From assembly GCA_964389475.1 (NCBI GenBank), contig CAYMFD010000069.1:1-20492 (forward strand): a stretch of 20,492 nucleotides of DNA, read 5' to 3'. The notes below the pieces were generated by a model. It was not told the origin of the DNA. It did not search any database and worked only from the letters and a program-made list of their open reading frames with translations. The translations under genes were made by a program, and so were the position numbers. The stretch is from CAYMFD01 sp964389475. GTDB lineage: Bacteria > Bacteroidota > Bacteroidia > Chitinophagales > Saprospiraceae. Positions 1 to 12,000 of this stretch are shown one piece after another; positions within the stretch are counted from its first letter, which is position 1, and each line of letters opens with the position of its first letter.

Positions 1-394
1 GCAAGTTAGCGGCGCTGCCTAATGTGTCACAGATCAAAAGCACATTCGTCCTCAACGAACTCAAAAAGTCGACCGTAATTCCTATCTATGAGTAGATAGT
101 TTCTAGCACGCTGTGTCGTGGAAAAATAAAAGCAATTTTGACACGACTCTAGATCGGTCTTGACTTGGTAGGCGGTAGTAATTGATTTGTTTTTTTTGCA
201 CTGCGGGTAGAACCGCACAGCGCTAACCTAAGTCTTCCATATGCCGAAAAGGAGGCTATGCATTGAGCGAAGGCGAAATGTTCCGACAACGGCTATAAAC
301 CAAAAGATACATATGTGATCTACAGATGGGACTATTTTTCCTCTGCAATCAGTATAGAACCATTTTTACTTTCTTTATCAAAGTCACCAAAAAC
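1..394. other. Left-edge stretch without a convincing gene
   Basis: I see no supported gene here. A minus-strand open frame at 27-218 (63 codons, GTG start, stop upstream at 228-230) contains a CxxC but resembles no family I know. A short plus-strand frame starts at ATG 241 and stops at 316-318. An AAGGAGG at 249-255 precedes only ATG-CAT-TGA. No tRNA-like T-arm or other RNA signature was recognised. Two CATATG hexamers (239-244 and about 310-315) are present, as in other intergenic regions of this window, but no function can be assigned. Confidence 0.5.
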
Positions 395-430
395 AAAAAA
401 GCCACCCTGCTAATGCAACGTGGCTTTTTT
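395..430 (-). terminator. Rho-independent terminator after rpsT
   Basis: An 11-bp perfect stem is formed by AAAAAAGCCAC (395-405) and GTGGCTTTTTT (420-430). The loop has a short inner TGC/GCA pairing. Read on the minus strand it lies about 40 bases after the rpsT stop and ends in a T run. Because the A and T tracts are symmetrical, it could also work on the plus strand for anything entering from the left. Confidence 0.85.
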
Positions 431-471
431 ATTGTACCTCCGAAGAGGCGATTTTCTCAAACGTTTCCGAC

Positions 472-732
472 TTAGGAAGCCTGTAGACCATTTACAAATT
501 TGGTCAACTTACCTTTTAGGTTACTTGCCTTATTGTCATGCCATTGGTTTCTCTTAGCTAATTTATCAATCATGCTAACCACCTTAGGAAGGTACGATGT
601 AGCTTCTGAATGGTCAGTCATTTCTCTTAGCTTAGAGATAGCTGTACGTGTTGACTTCTTGTAATATCTATTACGTAGTCGCTTAACAGCGTCTTGACGG
701 ATTCGCTTTTGTGCAGATTTGTGATGTGCCAT
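472..732 (-). CDS. rpsT: 30S ribosomal protein S20
   Basis: This encodes the small-subunit protein S20, which binds 16S rRNA and helps assemble the 30S body. The 86-residue product has the expected length. Its N-terminus, MAHHKSAQKRIRQ, is the hallmark start of bacterial S20, followed by the basic RNRYYKKSTRTAISKLR segment. The C-terminal helix contains MIDKLAKRNQWHDNKASNLK, a spacing typical of the family (usually written 'G.iHkNkAarkKsrL'), here with Trp before His. It is transcribed alone, with a Bacteroidota-type promoter about 30 bases upstream and a hairpin terminator just downstream. No good Shine-Dalgarno site precedes the ATG, which is normal for this phylum. Identification is by family pattern and is very secure. 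Confidence 0.97.
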   Translation of the reverse strand: MAHHKSAQKRIRQDAVKRLRNRYYKKSTRTAISKLREMTDHSEATSYLPKVVSMIDKLAKRNQWHDNKASNLKGKLTKFVNGLQAS

Positions 733-761
733 ATGCCTCTACTTTTTGTAAAATAGGAGTG

Positions 762-791
762 CGAAGATACACACAATTTTGTGTACCACAA
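762..791 (-). promoter_or_regulatory. Predicted rpsT promoter (Bacteroidota type)
   Basis: On the minus strand, TTG (plus-strand 789-791) is followed after exactly 19 bases by TATCTTCG (plus-strand 762-769). This fits the Bacteroidota housekeeping pattern of TTTG near -33 and TAnnTTTG near -7, with one mismatch in the second box. The start of rpsT is about 30 bases downstream. The spacer contains the near-palindrome ACACAATTTTGTGT (771-784; 6-bp arms, 2-base centre), which could be an operator or chance. Confidence 0.6.
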
Positions 792-837
792 TGCACTTTC
801 TACTAATGCTTTGTTGATGTCTTGATAAATCATTCAC

Positions 838-852
838 ATGATAGTTAATCAT
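838..852. repeat. Small inverted repeat between htpG and rpsT
   Basis: ATGAT-agtta-ATCAT is a 5-bp dyad with a 5-base spacer, lying 36 bases past the htpG stop and about 105 bases upstream of rpsT. It has no T run, so it is a weak candidate for a terminator. It shares the 5-base spacer and the adjoining CATATG with the two larger dyads upstream of the giant gene, which is the only reason to record it. Confidence 0.25.
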
Positions 853-888
853 ATGTGTGACTCATTGATAATCATAGCTCATAAGTGC

Positions 889-2760
889 TTACTTGATAAA
901 CTCGATACTGCGATTTATAAACTTGCTCAGTCCCTCACCCTTCAGCATGTTCTGATTGAGAAGCGCTAGCTGGTGTAGGTAGTTGGCAAAGTCGTTTTTC
1001 TTGTCTTCGCTTTTCATCTTGATAAGCTTCTCGGCTATCAAGGGGTGATTACTGTTCACCACTACATTGTGGCTATCTGGGAATGCATTCATATCCATAC
1101 CCTGGAAGGCCTGCATCTCCTTCATACGACGCATAAACTCAGGCTTGGTGATCAGCACTGGGTGGTCATCAGGTGACAGTGGCTTGAGGTCTAGGTGACC
1201 ACCATTGAGGTCGCCTAGAGCCTCCGTAAAGATCGTCTTGACTTTCTCCTGCTCCTTCTCACTCATGACGGACTGTCGCTCTTCGTCCTTCTGTACTAGA
1301 TTATCCGCCGTATCGCTATCTACCCGCACGAATGTGACGTCACCTAGCTTCTGCTCCAGGTGCTGCATGTAGTGATTGTCGATGATATTGTCAAACTCTA
1401 GTATGTCGTATCCGTAACCCTTAGCCGCCTCGATGTAGGCATAGTGGTCCTTAGGCTGGTTAGTGTAGAGGTAGACCAGTTTGTCATGCTTATCCGTCTG
1501 TGTAGCCTTGACCTTTTCTTTGTACTCCTCGAGAGTGTAGTGCTCTTGCTCGAGGTTGCGTAGTAGGGTAAAGTCGACAGCCTTGTCGTGAAATTTATCC
1601 TCGGTCAGCATACCATACTTGACGAAGGTGCCTATCTGCTCCCACTTGTCGTTGTAGGCCTCGCGATCTTCCTTAAATAGGCCGCTGAGCTTGTCCGCCA
1701 CCTTCTTGGTGATGTAAGAGGTAATTTTCTTGACATTTGCATCAGACTGTAGGTAGGACCTAGAGACATTGAGCGGTATATCGGGGCTATCGATCACACC
1801 GTGGAGTAGAGTTAAGAACTCAGGTACGATCTCTTTGACATTATCCGTCACATAGACCTGGTTGCTGTACAGAGATATCTTGCTCTTCTGTACCTCGACA
1901 TTGTTGACAATCTTGGGAAAGTATAGTATACCCGTCAGGTTAAAAGGATAGTCGATATTGAGGTGTATCCAGAATAGCGGCGGCTGACTGTAAGGGAATA
2001 ACTCTTGGTAGAAGGCCTTATAGTCCTCGTCTGTGAGAGAGCTAGGCGACTTCTTCCATAGCGGATTGGTATTGTTGATGAAGTTGTCGACCTCCGTCTT
2101 AACCTCCTGTTTGTCATCACCCTCGCCCTCGTAGGTCGTCTCTGTCTTCTGGCCAAATCGGATGGGGTAGGGCAAGAACTTGCAGTACTTTGTCAGGAGC
2201 TCCTCGATCTTCCTCTCTTCGAGATACTCGGTGCTGTCGTCACTAATGTGTAGTATCACGTCCGTACCTCGATAGCCTCGCTCTGCGGGTTCTAGGCTGT
2301 AGGAGGGGTTACCATCACAAGTCCATCTGACCGCTGGGGTGTCTTGATACGACTGGGTTACGACCTCTACCTTGTCGGCAACCATAAAGGCTGAGTAGAA
2401 CCCTAGACCAAAGTGACCTATAATACTAGCGTCATCCTTGTACTTGCTGACGAACTCTTCTGCTGACGAAAATGCGACTTGGTTGAGGTACTTCATCACC
2501 TCTTCTTCGGTCATACCTAGCCCGCGATCCGAGATGGTAAGCGTCTTGGCCTCCTTGTCAACCTTGATATCGATGGTCATTTCGCCTAGGTCACCCTTAG
2601 CTACTCCCTGCCTGCTGAGGGTGTTAATCTTACTAGTTGCATCTGTAGCATTACTCACCAGCTCCCTCAAGAATATCTCTTGGTCAGAGTAGAGGAATTG
2701 CTTGATGATGGGAAAGATGTTTTCTGTCTGTACGGAGATATTGCCACTTTGAGCTGTCAT
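889..2760 (-). CDS. htpG: Hsp90-family molecular chaperone HtpG
   Basis: HtpG is the cytoplasmic ATP-dependent Hsp90 chaperone, a homodimer that remodels client proteins with DnaK. The product has 623 residues, almost the length of E. coli HtpG. The GHKL ATPase domain shows ELVSNATDA (catalytic Glu33, Mg-binding Asn37), DRGLGM (nucleotide-contact Asp78) and GHFGLGF (115-121), then GTDVILHI. The middle domain holds PLNVSRSYLQ, with the conserved Arg that reaches the ATP gamma-phosphate. The C-terminal domain has the MNAFPDSHNVVVNSNHPL segment typical of the dimerisation region. The change from the usual DNGIGM to DRGLGM is, as I recall, normal in Bacteroidota and not a defect. The gene is divergent from the giant secreted-protein gene and in line with rpsT but 156 bases away, so it is probably its own unit. 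I could not place a convincing promoter or terminator for it. Confidence 0.97.
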   Translation of the reverse strand: MTAQSGNISVQTENIFPIIKQFLYSDQEIFLRELVSNATDATSKINTLSRQGVAKGDLGEMTIDIKVDKEAKTLTISDRGLGMTEEEVMKYLNQVAFSSAEEFVSKYKDDASIIGHFGLGFYSAFMVADKVEVVTQSYQDTPAVRWTCDGNPSYSLEPAERGYRGTDVILHISDDSTEYLEERKIEELLTKYCKFLPYPIRFGQKTETTYEGEGDDKQEVKTEVDNFINNTNPLWKKSPSSLTDEDYKAFYQELFPYSQPPLFWIHLNIDYPFNLTGILYFPKIVNNVEVQKSKISLYSNQVYVTDNVKEIVPEFLTLLHGVIDSPDIPLNVSRSYLQSDANVKKITSYITKKVADKLSGLFKEDREAYNDKWEQIGTFVKYGMLTEDKFHDKAVDFTLLRNLEQEHYTLEEYKEKVKATQTDKHDKLVYLYTNQPKDHYAYIEAAKGYGYDILEFDNIIDNHYMQHLEQKLGDVTFVRVDSDTADNLVQKDEERQSVMSEKEQEKVKTIFTEALGDLNGGHLDLKPLSPDDHPVLITKPEFMRRMKEMQAFQGMDMNAFPDSHNVVVNSNHPLIAEKLIKMKSEDKKNDFANYLHQLALLNQNMLKGEGLSKFINRSIEFIK

Positions 2761-2928
2761 TGCGATATATTTTGGTTCTGCGCATCATAGGTCAAAGCGT
2801 ATGCCACGTAGTTTTTCATGCCAGAATGTCATAGTCACCCCGGTTTTTCGGAGGATGTCTTCTATTTAACATTTTGTTTGATCTGTAGGAATAATCTGCT
2901 ACATTTGGAACTACGAATAAAAGCTTGG

Positions 2929-2949
2929 CATATGCTGTAATAGCATATG
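2929..2949. promoter_or_regulatory. Inverted repeat, 8-bp arms, upstream of giant gene
   Basis: CATATGCT (2929-2936) and AGCATATG (2942-2949) form a perfect 8-bp dyad around a 5-base spacer. It sits about 110 bases before the giant gene and about 170 bases before htpG, in their shared divergent region. The geometry suits a dimeric DNA-binding regulator or a small hairpin; which one cannot be told from sequence. Confidence 0.4.
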
Positions 2950-2958
2950 AATTCCATT

Positions 2959-2977
2959 TGTCATATGTGTTATGACA
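2959..2977. promoter_or_regulatory. Second inverted repeat, 7-bp arms, upstream of giant gene
   Basis: TGTCATA (2959-2965) and TATGACA (2971-2977) form a perfect 7-bp dyad, again with a 5-base spacer. Its centre is 29 bases, close to three helical turns, from the centre of the preceding dyad. The two share a CATATG core element. This arrangement resembles paired operators, but a regulator is not identified. Confidence 0.4.
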
Positions 2978-3013
2978 GACTTATCTAGGTCACTCCCCTC
3001 GGCTGACATACGC

Positions 3014-3043
3014 TTGGCCTGATTTATTGTAGGACTACTTTTA
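3014..3043 (+). promoter_or_regulatory. Predicted promoter of the giant gene
   Basis: TTG (3014-3016), a 19-base spacer and TACTTTTA (3036-3043) match the Bacteroidota -33/-7 layout with one mismatch in the second box (A for the final G). The ATG lies 17 bases further on, leaving a very short leader. The paired dyads at 2929-2977 lie just upstream of it. Confidence 0.5.
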
Positions 3044-3060
3044 GAAAATATAGAATCGTA

Positions 3061-6000
3061 ATGATTAGACAACTACTCATTTTTCTTGCCTTTGCTGCTA
3101 CGCCATCATTGTATGCGCAGACCGTGGAGGACGACTGTGCTAATGCCACGGTAGGCTTTGCTTACTCGAATGGTTCTGCGTTTACGGTGGCGCCTGGGAC
3201 ATTGATGGACGATGGCGTCTACCTAGGCTCACTGGCTAGTGGGGTTAATGGCTATATCGCTATTACAGTTCCAGCGGATGGTCTGTACGACATCAGTTTC
3301 GATGCCTCTGTGGGTGCCGCTAGTGGTAATATCAGTGTAGCGTTTGCAGCAGACTGTGCTTCGCTAAGCGAGCTAGGTAGTGGGGACGTAGGTACTGTAA
3401 TAGACGCCTCTTGCATCTACTTGACGACAGGTACAGCCGTTGTAGCCCTTGCCTTTGATGGTACACCAGGTGATGTAGAGATTACGATTACGTCACCATC
3501 TGCTACGAGTGCTAGTAATGACGATTGTGCAGACGCATTAGGGATTGTACCAGGTAATAACACAGGCTTGGACAATATCTGCGCCGTAGATGGTACGGTG
3601 TGGTATGAGTATACCGTGCTCAATGGTGGTGATCTAGACTTCACGGTCACGCCAGGCACGATAGGGTCGGCATCGATACAGCAAGCACTGCTCAATACTT
3701 GTACCGGCATTGACATTTTCAATCAGTGGGACTGCCTCGGTCCAGGGGACATTATCTACCTAGAGGTAGGTAATATCACTCCAGCTTATGGAGACTTTAG
3801 TATCGATGTGACGGATAACTTATCGCCAGACGCAAATGATATATGTGCTAATGCGACCGCCTTAACACTTGGTTGTGGCGGTAGTCTTTCACTAGTCGGT
3901 GGAGGATGTTATGATGCCGATGTCGAAGCGACTGCGCCTGCGGGCTGTTTACCCATGGATTTGGCAGCTGCTGGTTTTGTGCCAGAGAACGCATCTGGCG
4001 GTCTCTGGTATCGTGTCGACTTGGATCCTGAGGTGTCTACGGTTGACCTTACGGCCAGTGTCGGAGATTATGCTGTCTACAGTACGGCAGGGGGCTGTGG
4101 ATCTCTTGCCATTATAGACTGTGACCCTACCGCACTTAACCCGGCAATTGACCTGACTACGTCCTACTTCATCGTAGCATTCGACGGTGCAACGGTAGAC
4201 TTACAGGTCATTAGTGCACCCGGTAATGATCTCTGCGGTGCAGCGACTGGTCTCACTATCGGAGGCCCTGCGCTTGATGGTACACTCACGTGTGCTGCAC
4301 AGGATTTTACAGGTACCTCATGTGATGAGGATGCGCAAGTCTTCTACACATTTACCACTAATGCTACAGACAAAACCGACATAACAATAACCCTAGCTGA
4401 GGATAACAGCAACGGTACAGCAGCCAGCGAAGCTTCTTTCGTCGTGCTTGAGGACTGCGGAGGAGCCCCTTACAATGATCCTAATGCTACACAGTGTGAT
4501 GTGCTGGCATCTGGCAGCATGGATCTTACATGTGTAGAGCCCAATACGACACTGATCGTAATGGTCCAGTCGTCCACGGCTGATGCTGGTGACTTTACGA
4601 TCGCCATCACGGAGAATACCACTCCTGCCTCGGCACCGCTCAATGACTTATGTGCTGATGCCATTGACGCTTCGTCTGGTACGGCAAGCGGTAGTACCGA
4701 ATGTGCGAATAGCGAGGACCCATACTGCGGCGGTACAGCGACAGATAATGATTATCAAACCGTCTACTACGACTACACGATAACATCTACTTCTGCCAAC
4801 CTATCTATCGCGGTAGTAGGCTCTGGATCTCCGGCACTGTCAGCGGGTAGTATCGCATTCTATGACGCTTGTGCTACAGACCTAGGAGACGAGTATGGTG
4901 CTCCGGGAGCTGCCTTTACAGGCTTCACCTGTGACCATACGACTGGCCTTGACCTATTTTGTGTGCCAGCAGGTACTTACACGATCGCCGTAGGTAGCTC
5001 GCTAGTGGGTGAGGGATCATTTGATCTTACCATCACCGAGACAGATGCCAGTGTTGTTAACGACCTATGCGGAGATGCCTCACCTATAGCCAATGGTGGC
5101 TTGACCAATCAGACTAACCTATGCGCAGGTGGAGAGGAAGCTTTCTGTGGTCTAGACGGTAGTACGAGTCATGACGTCTACTATTCATTTGACCCTCTTG
5201 GGACTCCAGTTGATATTACGATCAATGTAGGTGGTGGCGGTACGGTTGCCCCACAGATAGGCGATGTCAATGTCCTAGTCCTTGATGGCTGCGGCGGTAC
5301 GACGATCGACCCTAGTAATGTGCTAGATGGTTGCTCTAGTGACGATGGAGATCTGGAATATACCTGTATTACTGATCCCATCATCATCGTTGTAGCGAGT
5401 GCAGATGGTAGTGAAGGTAACTTTGATATACAGTTTACTACATCTAGTGCCGTACCGGCCAATGATGACTGTACCAGTCCCACCTTGCTGACAGACGGTA
5501 ATGTAGAGGCTACAGACAATTTATGCTCTGGCCCTGACCATAACCTCTGCGGAGGAGGTGCTACGGATTCGGATGCCAGTACGGTATACTTTAATTATTC
5601 CACAGGTGCTAGTAATGCCGATGTGACTATTAATGTCGCAGGTGGTGCTACGCCGATTAGTGATGTCAGCCTCGTCGTATTTGAGGATGATTGTACAACC
5701 GTCTACGGCGATCCTGATGCCCAGAATTGTACTTATACCCTAGGGACAGATATCATACTAGAGTGTGTGCCTTCTAATACTGAAATAAGAATAGCCGTAG
5801 GCTCTAGCGAGACCGGTCAGGGGGACTTTGACATCCTCGTCAGCGAGGTGGCAGCAGCTCCTATCAATGATATATGTGCTACCGATGCGGAGGTACTAGC
5901 TGATGGCGTGGCCTTCGATGGTACGACTGCCTGTGCTTCTCCAGATGCTGTTGGCTTCTGCGGACTTAATACGACGGACGATGGTGTGGTCTACCACGAG

Positions 6001-9000
6001 TATACAGTAGTAGGACCGGGTAATGTGCAGTTGACGATAAGCCTTGTCGGCAATACGACTACAACGGGTACAGCCATTACGGATGGTGTCCTTTACATAT
6101 CAGATGCGGGATGTAATGGTGTAGACTATACTACCTCCAATCCACCCATGTCAGGAGACCCCTGTATGGCGACCAACGGCGACGTGATATTTAACTGTGT
6201 AGAGCCTGGTACTGTCCTTACCATAGCAGTAGGTGCGACAGCGGCTAATGCTGGTGACTATGGTATTTCCGTAGCAGAGGATAACTCAGTTGTGTCGCCT
6301 GATGGCAATGATCTATGTGGCGATGCGATAGCGATAAACTTCGCAGCCGACTGTGAGTTCGAGACCGTGACATTTGACAATACAGATGCTTGCCCAGAAT
6401 CATTCACTGGGTCTTCTTGTGATTTTGATACTGAGGCGGTCGTCTGGTATACCGTGACGCTGCCAGCAGACGGTACGGGTATAGAGGTAGCTAACCTCGG
6501 TACAGATGTATTCCTAGGTATTTTCGAAGATGATTGTAGCAACCTAGCACTCGCAGGTACTCCTGCGGATTGTGCGACAGGTGACGAGCTTTTTGAGGGC
6601 TTGACGGGTGGTAACACCTACCTCGTAGCAGTGGGTATCGACGGTGCTACAGGATCAGAGTCCTTCGACATAAAGACGATCGTACCACCTGCCAACGATA
6701 TCTGCGATCCAGATGCAGAATCCCTTACTAGCAATACCGCAACACCTGGTACCACCATCTGTGCAACAGGCCCAGTCACTGGTACGGCTTGCGATCCTGA
6801 TAAGACCAATACCGTATGGTATACCTACACGGTAGAGCCAGATGTCAAAGAGATCATGATCGACGTGACCGGCTACACGACAGTTGGTGCCGACCAACTA
6901 AGCGTTGCCGTAGTTGATGACTGTGCTTCGCTAACATTGCTTAATCAGGCAGATGGTACACCAGCAGACTACTGCGGTGGTAGTGGCACCGACCTCATCA
7001 CCCTGAGCTGCGTCGAGGAGGGCACTACCATTACGATCTTGGTGGCCTCGTCTGCCGCCAATGAAGGGTCCTTTGATATTACCCTCAATACTACAACGGC
7101 GACTCCTGGCTGTGTAGATAATGACGAGTGTGCTGATGTTGATCAGACAGCATTTGCAACAGCGATCGTGACAGATGATCCAGAGATCTGTATCACAGAC
7201 TGTAACGAACTTGCCTGTCCTGACGATGAGGTAGATATCCTGTGTGGTGCTCCTATTTTCAACACTGTATTTTATGAGTTTACCACGGACAATTTTGATC
7301 CACTCATTCCCACATTTGTACAAGCTAATGTGACAGGCCTTACAGATCCTGTGGTGGCTATCGTGGAGGGTACTTGTCCCAATTACACGCTACTGCCTGG
7401 ATCTACTTGTGCTAATGGGGATACAGGTCCTCTAGATGGCAATATGACGCTAGCGCCTAACACAACATATACGGTCATCGTCGGGACCAATGACAATATG
7501 GGTGGGACTTTTGACCTATGTATACGAGTCTTTAGCGGATGTGTCAATGATGACTGTGCTGATGCTGTAGAGGTAACTGGTCTAGCAACAGGTACTGGGA
7601 CTACGGTAACTAATCCAGCAAGTACAGTAGGTTGTATGCCGGATGTCGGTTGTGGCAGCAACGATGACGCAACGGTGTGGTATCGTTTTACTATGCCAGA
7701 TGATGCGACTTCCTTTACCGTAGATATTGTGGGAGTAGGTACAGACCCAGTCGGCGGTACTTCTATACAAGTAGGCCTTTATAATAACGGCGCTGACTGT
7801 CCGACTCCAACGCCTGAGCAGCAGGACTGTAACGCGACTACGCTGACCCTCGATTGTGCCCTGCCAGGAGCAGAGTACTACGTCATCATCGGTAGTAACG
7901 ATATGATGGATGAGGGAGAGTTTGAGATAACGATAACCCCTAACCCACCTGCCGAGGCTAATGATCTCTGTACAGGAGCAGAGGTGCTTGTGGTGGATAT
8001 GTTCTGCGACTTTATGGAGTTTAATCTTACGACCGTAAATCGGTGCCCTGAGCTTGGTATGGCGGATGGCTGCGACTACTCGTTGTCAGCTGTATCGTGG
8101 TATGAGTTTACGACCCCCGCAGACTTTATGAGTGATGTCTCGATGGAGATCACGGGAGCCCTTGCTAATCCTTTCTTTGGCGTCTTTACAAGTTGTGGAC
8201 CGCCGTTGACATTTATTGGTGGCTTTGGCTGTAATACGATGTTGACCGACGGTATACCGCTCATGAGCAATACTACCTACTACATAGCTGTAGGTAGCAC
8301 GACGGCAGATACGGAAGGGACGTTTACCCTAAGGATTAAAATCGATGTGCCTCCGATAAACGATAGCCCCGACCCTAACCACCCTAACGTGCCAGCCCTA
8401 GACCTTAATGGTACTGGTGGTACACATGGCGGTACTACATGTTGTGCGGTAGGTGCTATAGATGATCCTGCAGCGGATCTGCCTAATCAAGACTGCCCTG
8501 GAGCCTTTGACGAAAACTCTGTATGGTACACTTTTACGCCAGATGGCGTGAGTCAAGGTGTAGATGTTACGGTTACACCCAATGGCATATCCTCCTACTC
8601 CGTAGAGGTCTACGAAGGCACCAACAATGGTATGCTCCTAGGTAGTGACTGTGGAGCCGGGGAGGTTATCAAGATTGACTGTGCAGAGCAGTTGACCCCA
8701 CCTTTGTTTATAAAAGTGACGAGTACTGACGCAGGATGCGGTGACTTTACTGTACTGGCAGAGGATGTAGATCCTCCATGTACATACGCAGACGATTGCA
8801 TAGAAGCCACGCCTGAAGCCCTAGTGACCAATACGGATGGTGTAATTAGCTATGACGTATGTGTCAAGTCTTGCCTAGACTATGCTTGCCCAGAGACTAA
8901 CCCTGGTAGTTGTGGGACCAATAATGGACCCACAGTATGGTTTCAGTTTCAGATAGATGATGATGCGGCACAGTTTTATGCGCAGGTCTTGGTCGATGAC

Positions 9001-12000
9001 GGATCATGGGATCCTTCCTTTGAGATTTATGCTGGCCCTGATTGTAATAATTTGATCTCTGTTAATGGNNNNNNNNNNNNNNNNNNNNNNNNNNNNNNNN
9101 NNNNNNNNNNNNNNNNNNNNNNNNNNNNNNNNNNNNNNNNNNNNNNNNNNNNNNNNNNNNNNNNNNNNTGTAATAAGTTTTGCCAAGCCTGTCCATGCGC
9201 GACGCCTATGCCAGCACAGACCTTTTTACCAGGCGGGTGGTTTTGGAATACGCCAGGTCCAGCCGGTGGTGATTGTGACGGTGGTACCTCTTTACCAGAG
9301 ACCAGTTATGGTATCGGACAAAACGTGGTCAATATCACCGATTTCTGTTTTGACCTAACGATTAAGAATTTCGCTACAGAGCCTGAGTGTCAAGCGGCCG
9401 ATTTTGAGGTTGGCTTCCAGACCTTCTCTGATGCGGCCTCTGGTTGCTGGGATGATCCACTAGGGGAGTGCCTCAACGATGTGGCGCAGATATCTAATGA
9501 CCTAGTCACGGTCGCTTGTGATTTCCCAGGAGCAGTTAATCCTACGCCAGATATGCAAGAGATCTGCTCTGGTGATATGATCAGCATTTTTGTCGAGACG
9601 GCCGATGGTACTACGGATGATATCGTTATAGTAGTAGAGGACAACCCTGACGTTACAGGTGAGACCCTGCCTACCATCACCTTTGCAGGTGCCGGTACGA
9701 TCAACGATGTGTTGACCATTAACCCTGGGGTAACCACACCACAAGTTGTGACGTATACCGCTAGAGTAGTCATACCTGGTGTAGACTGTCCGGGACCTGA
9801 TACAGTCATTACGATTACTATATATCCCGACATTTTAATCGACTTTAACCCCAACCCAGTGGTCATCTGCCCGGGTGCAGATACACAGCTTAATCCTATC
9901 ATCACAGGTGGTAATGGTAACTATGTCACCTATTCGTGGTCGCCTACGACTTCATTAGATGACCCTACATCACCCACGCCTATTGCGACGCCTACTACAC
10001 AGACGACCTATACGGTACAGGTCACAGATGATCTGGGATGTACAGGTACAGGGTCGGTCGTCGTAGATGTGGCTCCACCAGTGGATGTAGATATATTCCC
10101 TGAGGAGTACTCGGTATGCCAGGTGCTAGATGGCTTTAATACAGATATAAACATCGTAGCTGAGATGCTCGATGGTACACCTCCTTATAGCTTTAACTGG
10201 ATCATACCAGCGGGTATAGTCGGTACCGTAGGCCTCGTGCCAGGTACCCATCTAGATGATACCTACACGGTAGACGAGGAGCTGTCAACAGGTAGTGCAG
10301 GGGTGCCATACATCATTACCGTAGAGGTGACGGATGCCAATGGTTGTTTCGATCAGGCAACAGCCTTCGTAACGATCGCAGATGCTCCACGAGCCAACAT
10401 AGATGCACCTTCGCTCAACTGCGGTGATACGCAAGTGACGATCGAAGGGGATGGCTTCCCTACCAATGGAGGTGCTGCAGTTGTATTGGTACGACTATAT
10501 ACCTGCGATGGTATTCTGATAACAGAGGTGATCGGAGACTTACTTTCAGAGGTGGTTGATCTAATCAACTATCCTAATGGGTGCTTCTATATCGAGGTAG
10601 AGGATGAAGACGGCTGTACCTCACGGACAGCGGACCTCATCATACCAATCACACAAGCGACACCAATCGTACTTACGACGGATAGCGTCGCCTGCGCAGA
10701 CGATATGCTGACAGTTGCTGTTGTCAATACGGGCGACTATGCTACTTATGAGTGGGATCCTAATGGAGAGGTTACGCCTAGCATCACTACTGTTATAGGC
10801 CAGACAGTCTACACGGTGACAGCAACCGATAATACAGGTTGCTCTAGTGTGGCTCAGCGAGTCATCACTTACAATCCGCTGCCAGATGTGCAGATAAGTG
10901 GTAGTTCGACTTTCTGTCTGGGCGATAGCACGACCCTCTCTGCGGATGGAGGCTTACCTACGGATACTTATCAATGGTTCGGTCCTGTGACGGGTAGTAA
11001 CCCTACACTAACCACAGCGACCGCAGGGACGTACGTGGTCAGCCTTGTCGATGGTAATGGTTGTTCTGACACGGATACGATCATGGTTATGCAGAGTGAT
11101 ACCCTACAACCAAGTATAAGCGGTGGTCCTATTTGTGATGGGTCTCAAGTGATCCTAAGGACAGGATCATTCGACTCGTATGAATGGTTCGGTCCAGATG
11201 GGCTGCCAATGGGTGTCACTGTAGACAGTATAGTCGTAGATAGTGCAGGTGTCTTTAGAGTGGCCGTTATGCAAGGTGGCTGTTCGGGTAGTGGTACCTT
11301 CGAAGTAATCGAAAATGCTGCCCCTATGGTAGATGTTACTGATACGGTTTACGTCTGCGCAGTCGCTGGTCAGAATCAGTCAATTGACTTTACTGCACAG
11401 GCCGTTGGTGACCTAGGAGAATGGAGCTTTGTAGGCGCAGTAGGAGGTCCAGACCTGTCAGACGTGACAAACGTTGACTTTACAGGACTAGCTGTAGGTA
11501 CTTACACCTTTGCCTATGCTGATACGGTAGCGATGGCGCCTTGTCCTACTGCATCTGATACGATGGCGGTACTCGTCGTCAGGCCATCAGCAGCCACCCT
11601 AGTGCCAGACCCTATCTGTAATGATAGGGGTACCCTAGTATTGAGTACGCTGGAGAATACCACTAACCCTGGTACCTGGACGGTGACCAATGGTCCTGTC
11701 GGTCATACACTCGATGTAAGTACAGGTACGATCGACGCTACTGACCAACCAGCCGGTCTTTATGAGCTGACATTCACGGTAGATCCATTGCCTGGCGTAC
11801 CAGGCTGTCAGCCTAGCTCTACACAGACGCTAGAAATACTCGATGCGCCTACGATCACCCTCACCGGTGAGCCTAACCAAGTATGTAATGTTGCCGTCGG
11901 TGGTAATGAGACGACCTTTGATCTTGATGTCCTGATCGTTGCAAGTGATCAAGGTACATGGACTCAGACAGGAGGACCCACTGTAACACTGGTAGGTGGT

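Noticed and set aside
27..218. Minus-strand 63-codon open frame with two Cys-rich spots
   Set aside because: It has a GTG start, no recognisable family, no promoter or ribosome-binding signal, and a size expected by chance in AT-rich intergenic DNA.
241..318. Short plus-strand frame from ATG 241, and AAGGAGG before ATG-CAT-TGA
   Set aside because: The first is 25 codons with no context, and the second encodes only two residues; Shine-Dalgarno sequences are little used in Bacteroidota.
2515..2550. HtpG motif DRGLGM instead of DNGIGM as a possible damaged ATP site
   Set aside because: The key Asp and Gly residues are present, and the Arg variant is, as far as I recall, usual in Bacteroidota HtpG.
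9390..9905. Long antisense open frame of 171 codons inside the giant gene
   Set aside because: It lies opposite a well-supported coding region, has no recognisable domain, and is one of many such shadows caused by the biased codon use.
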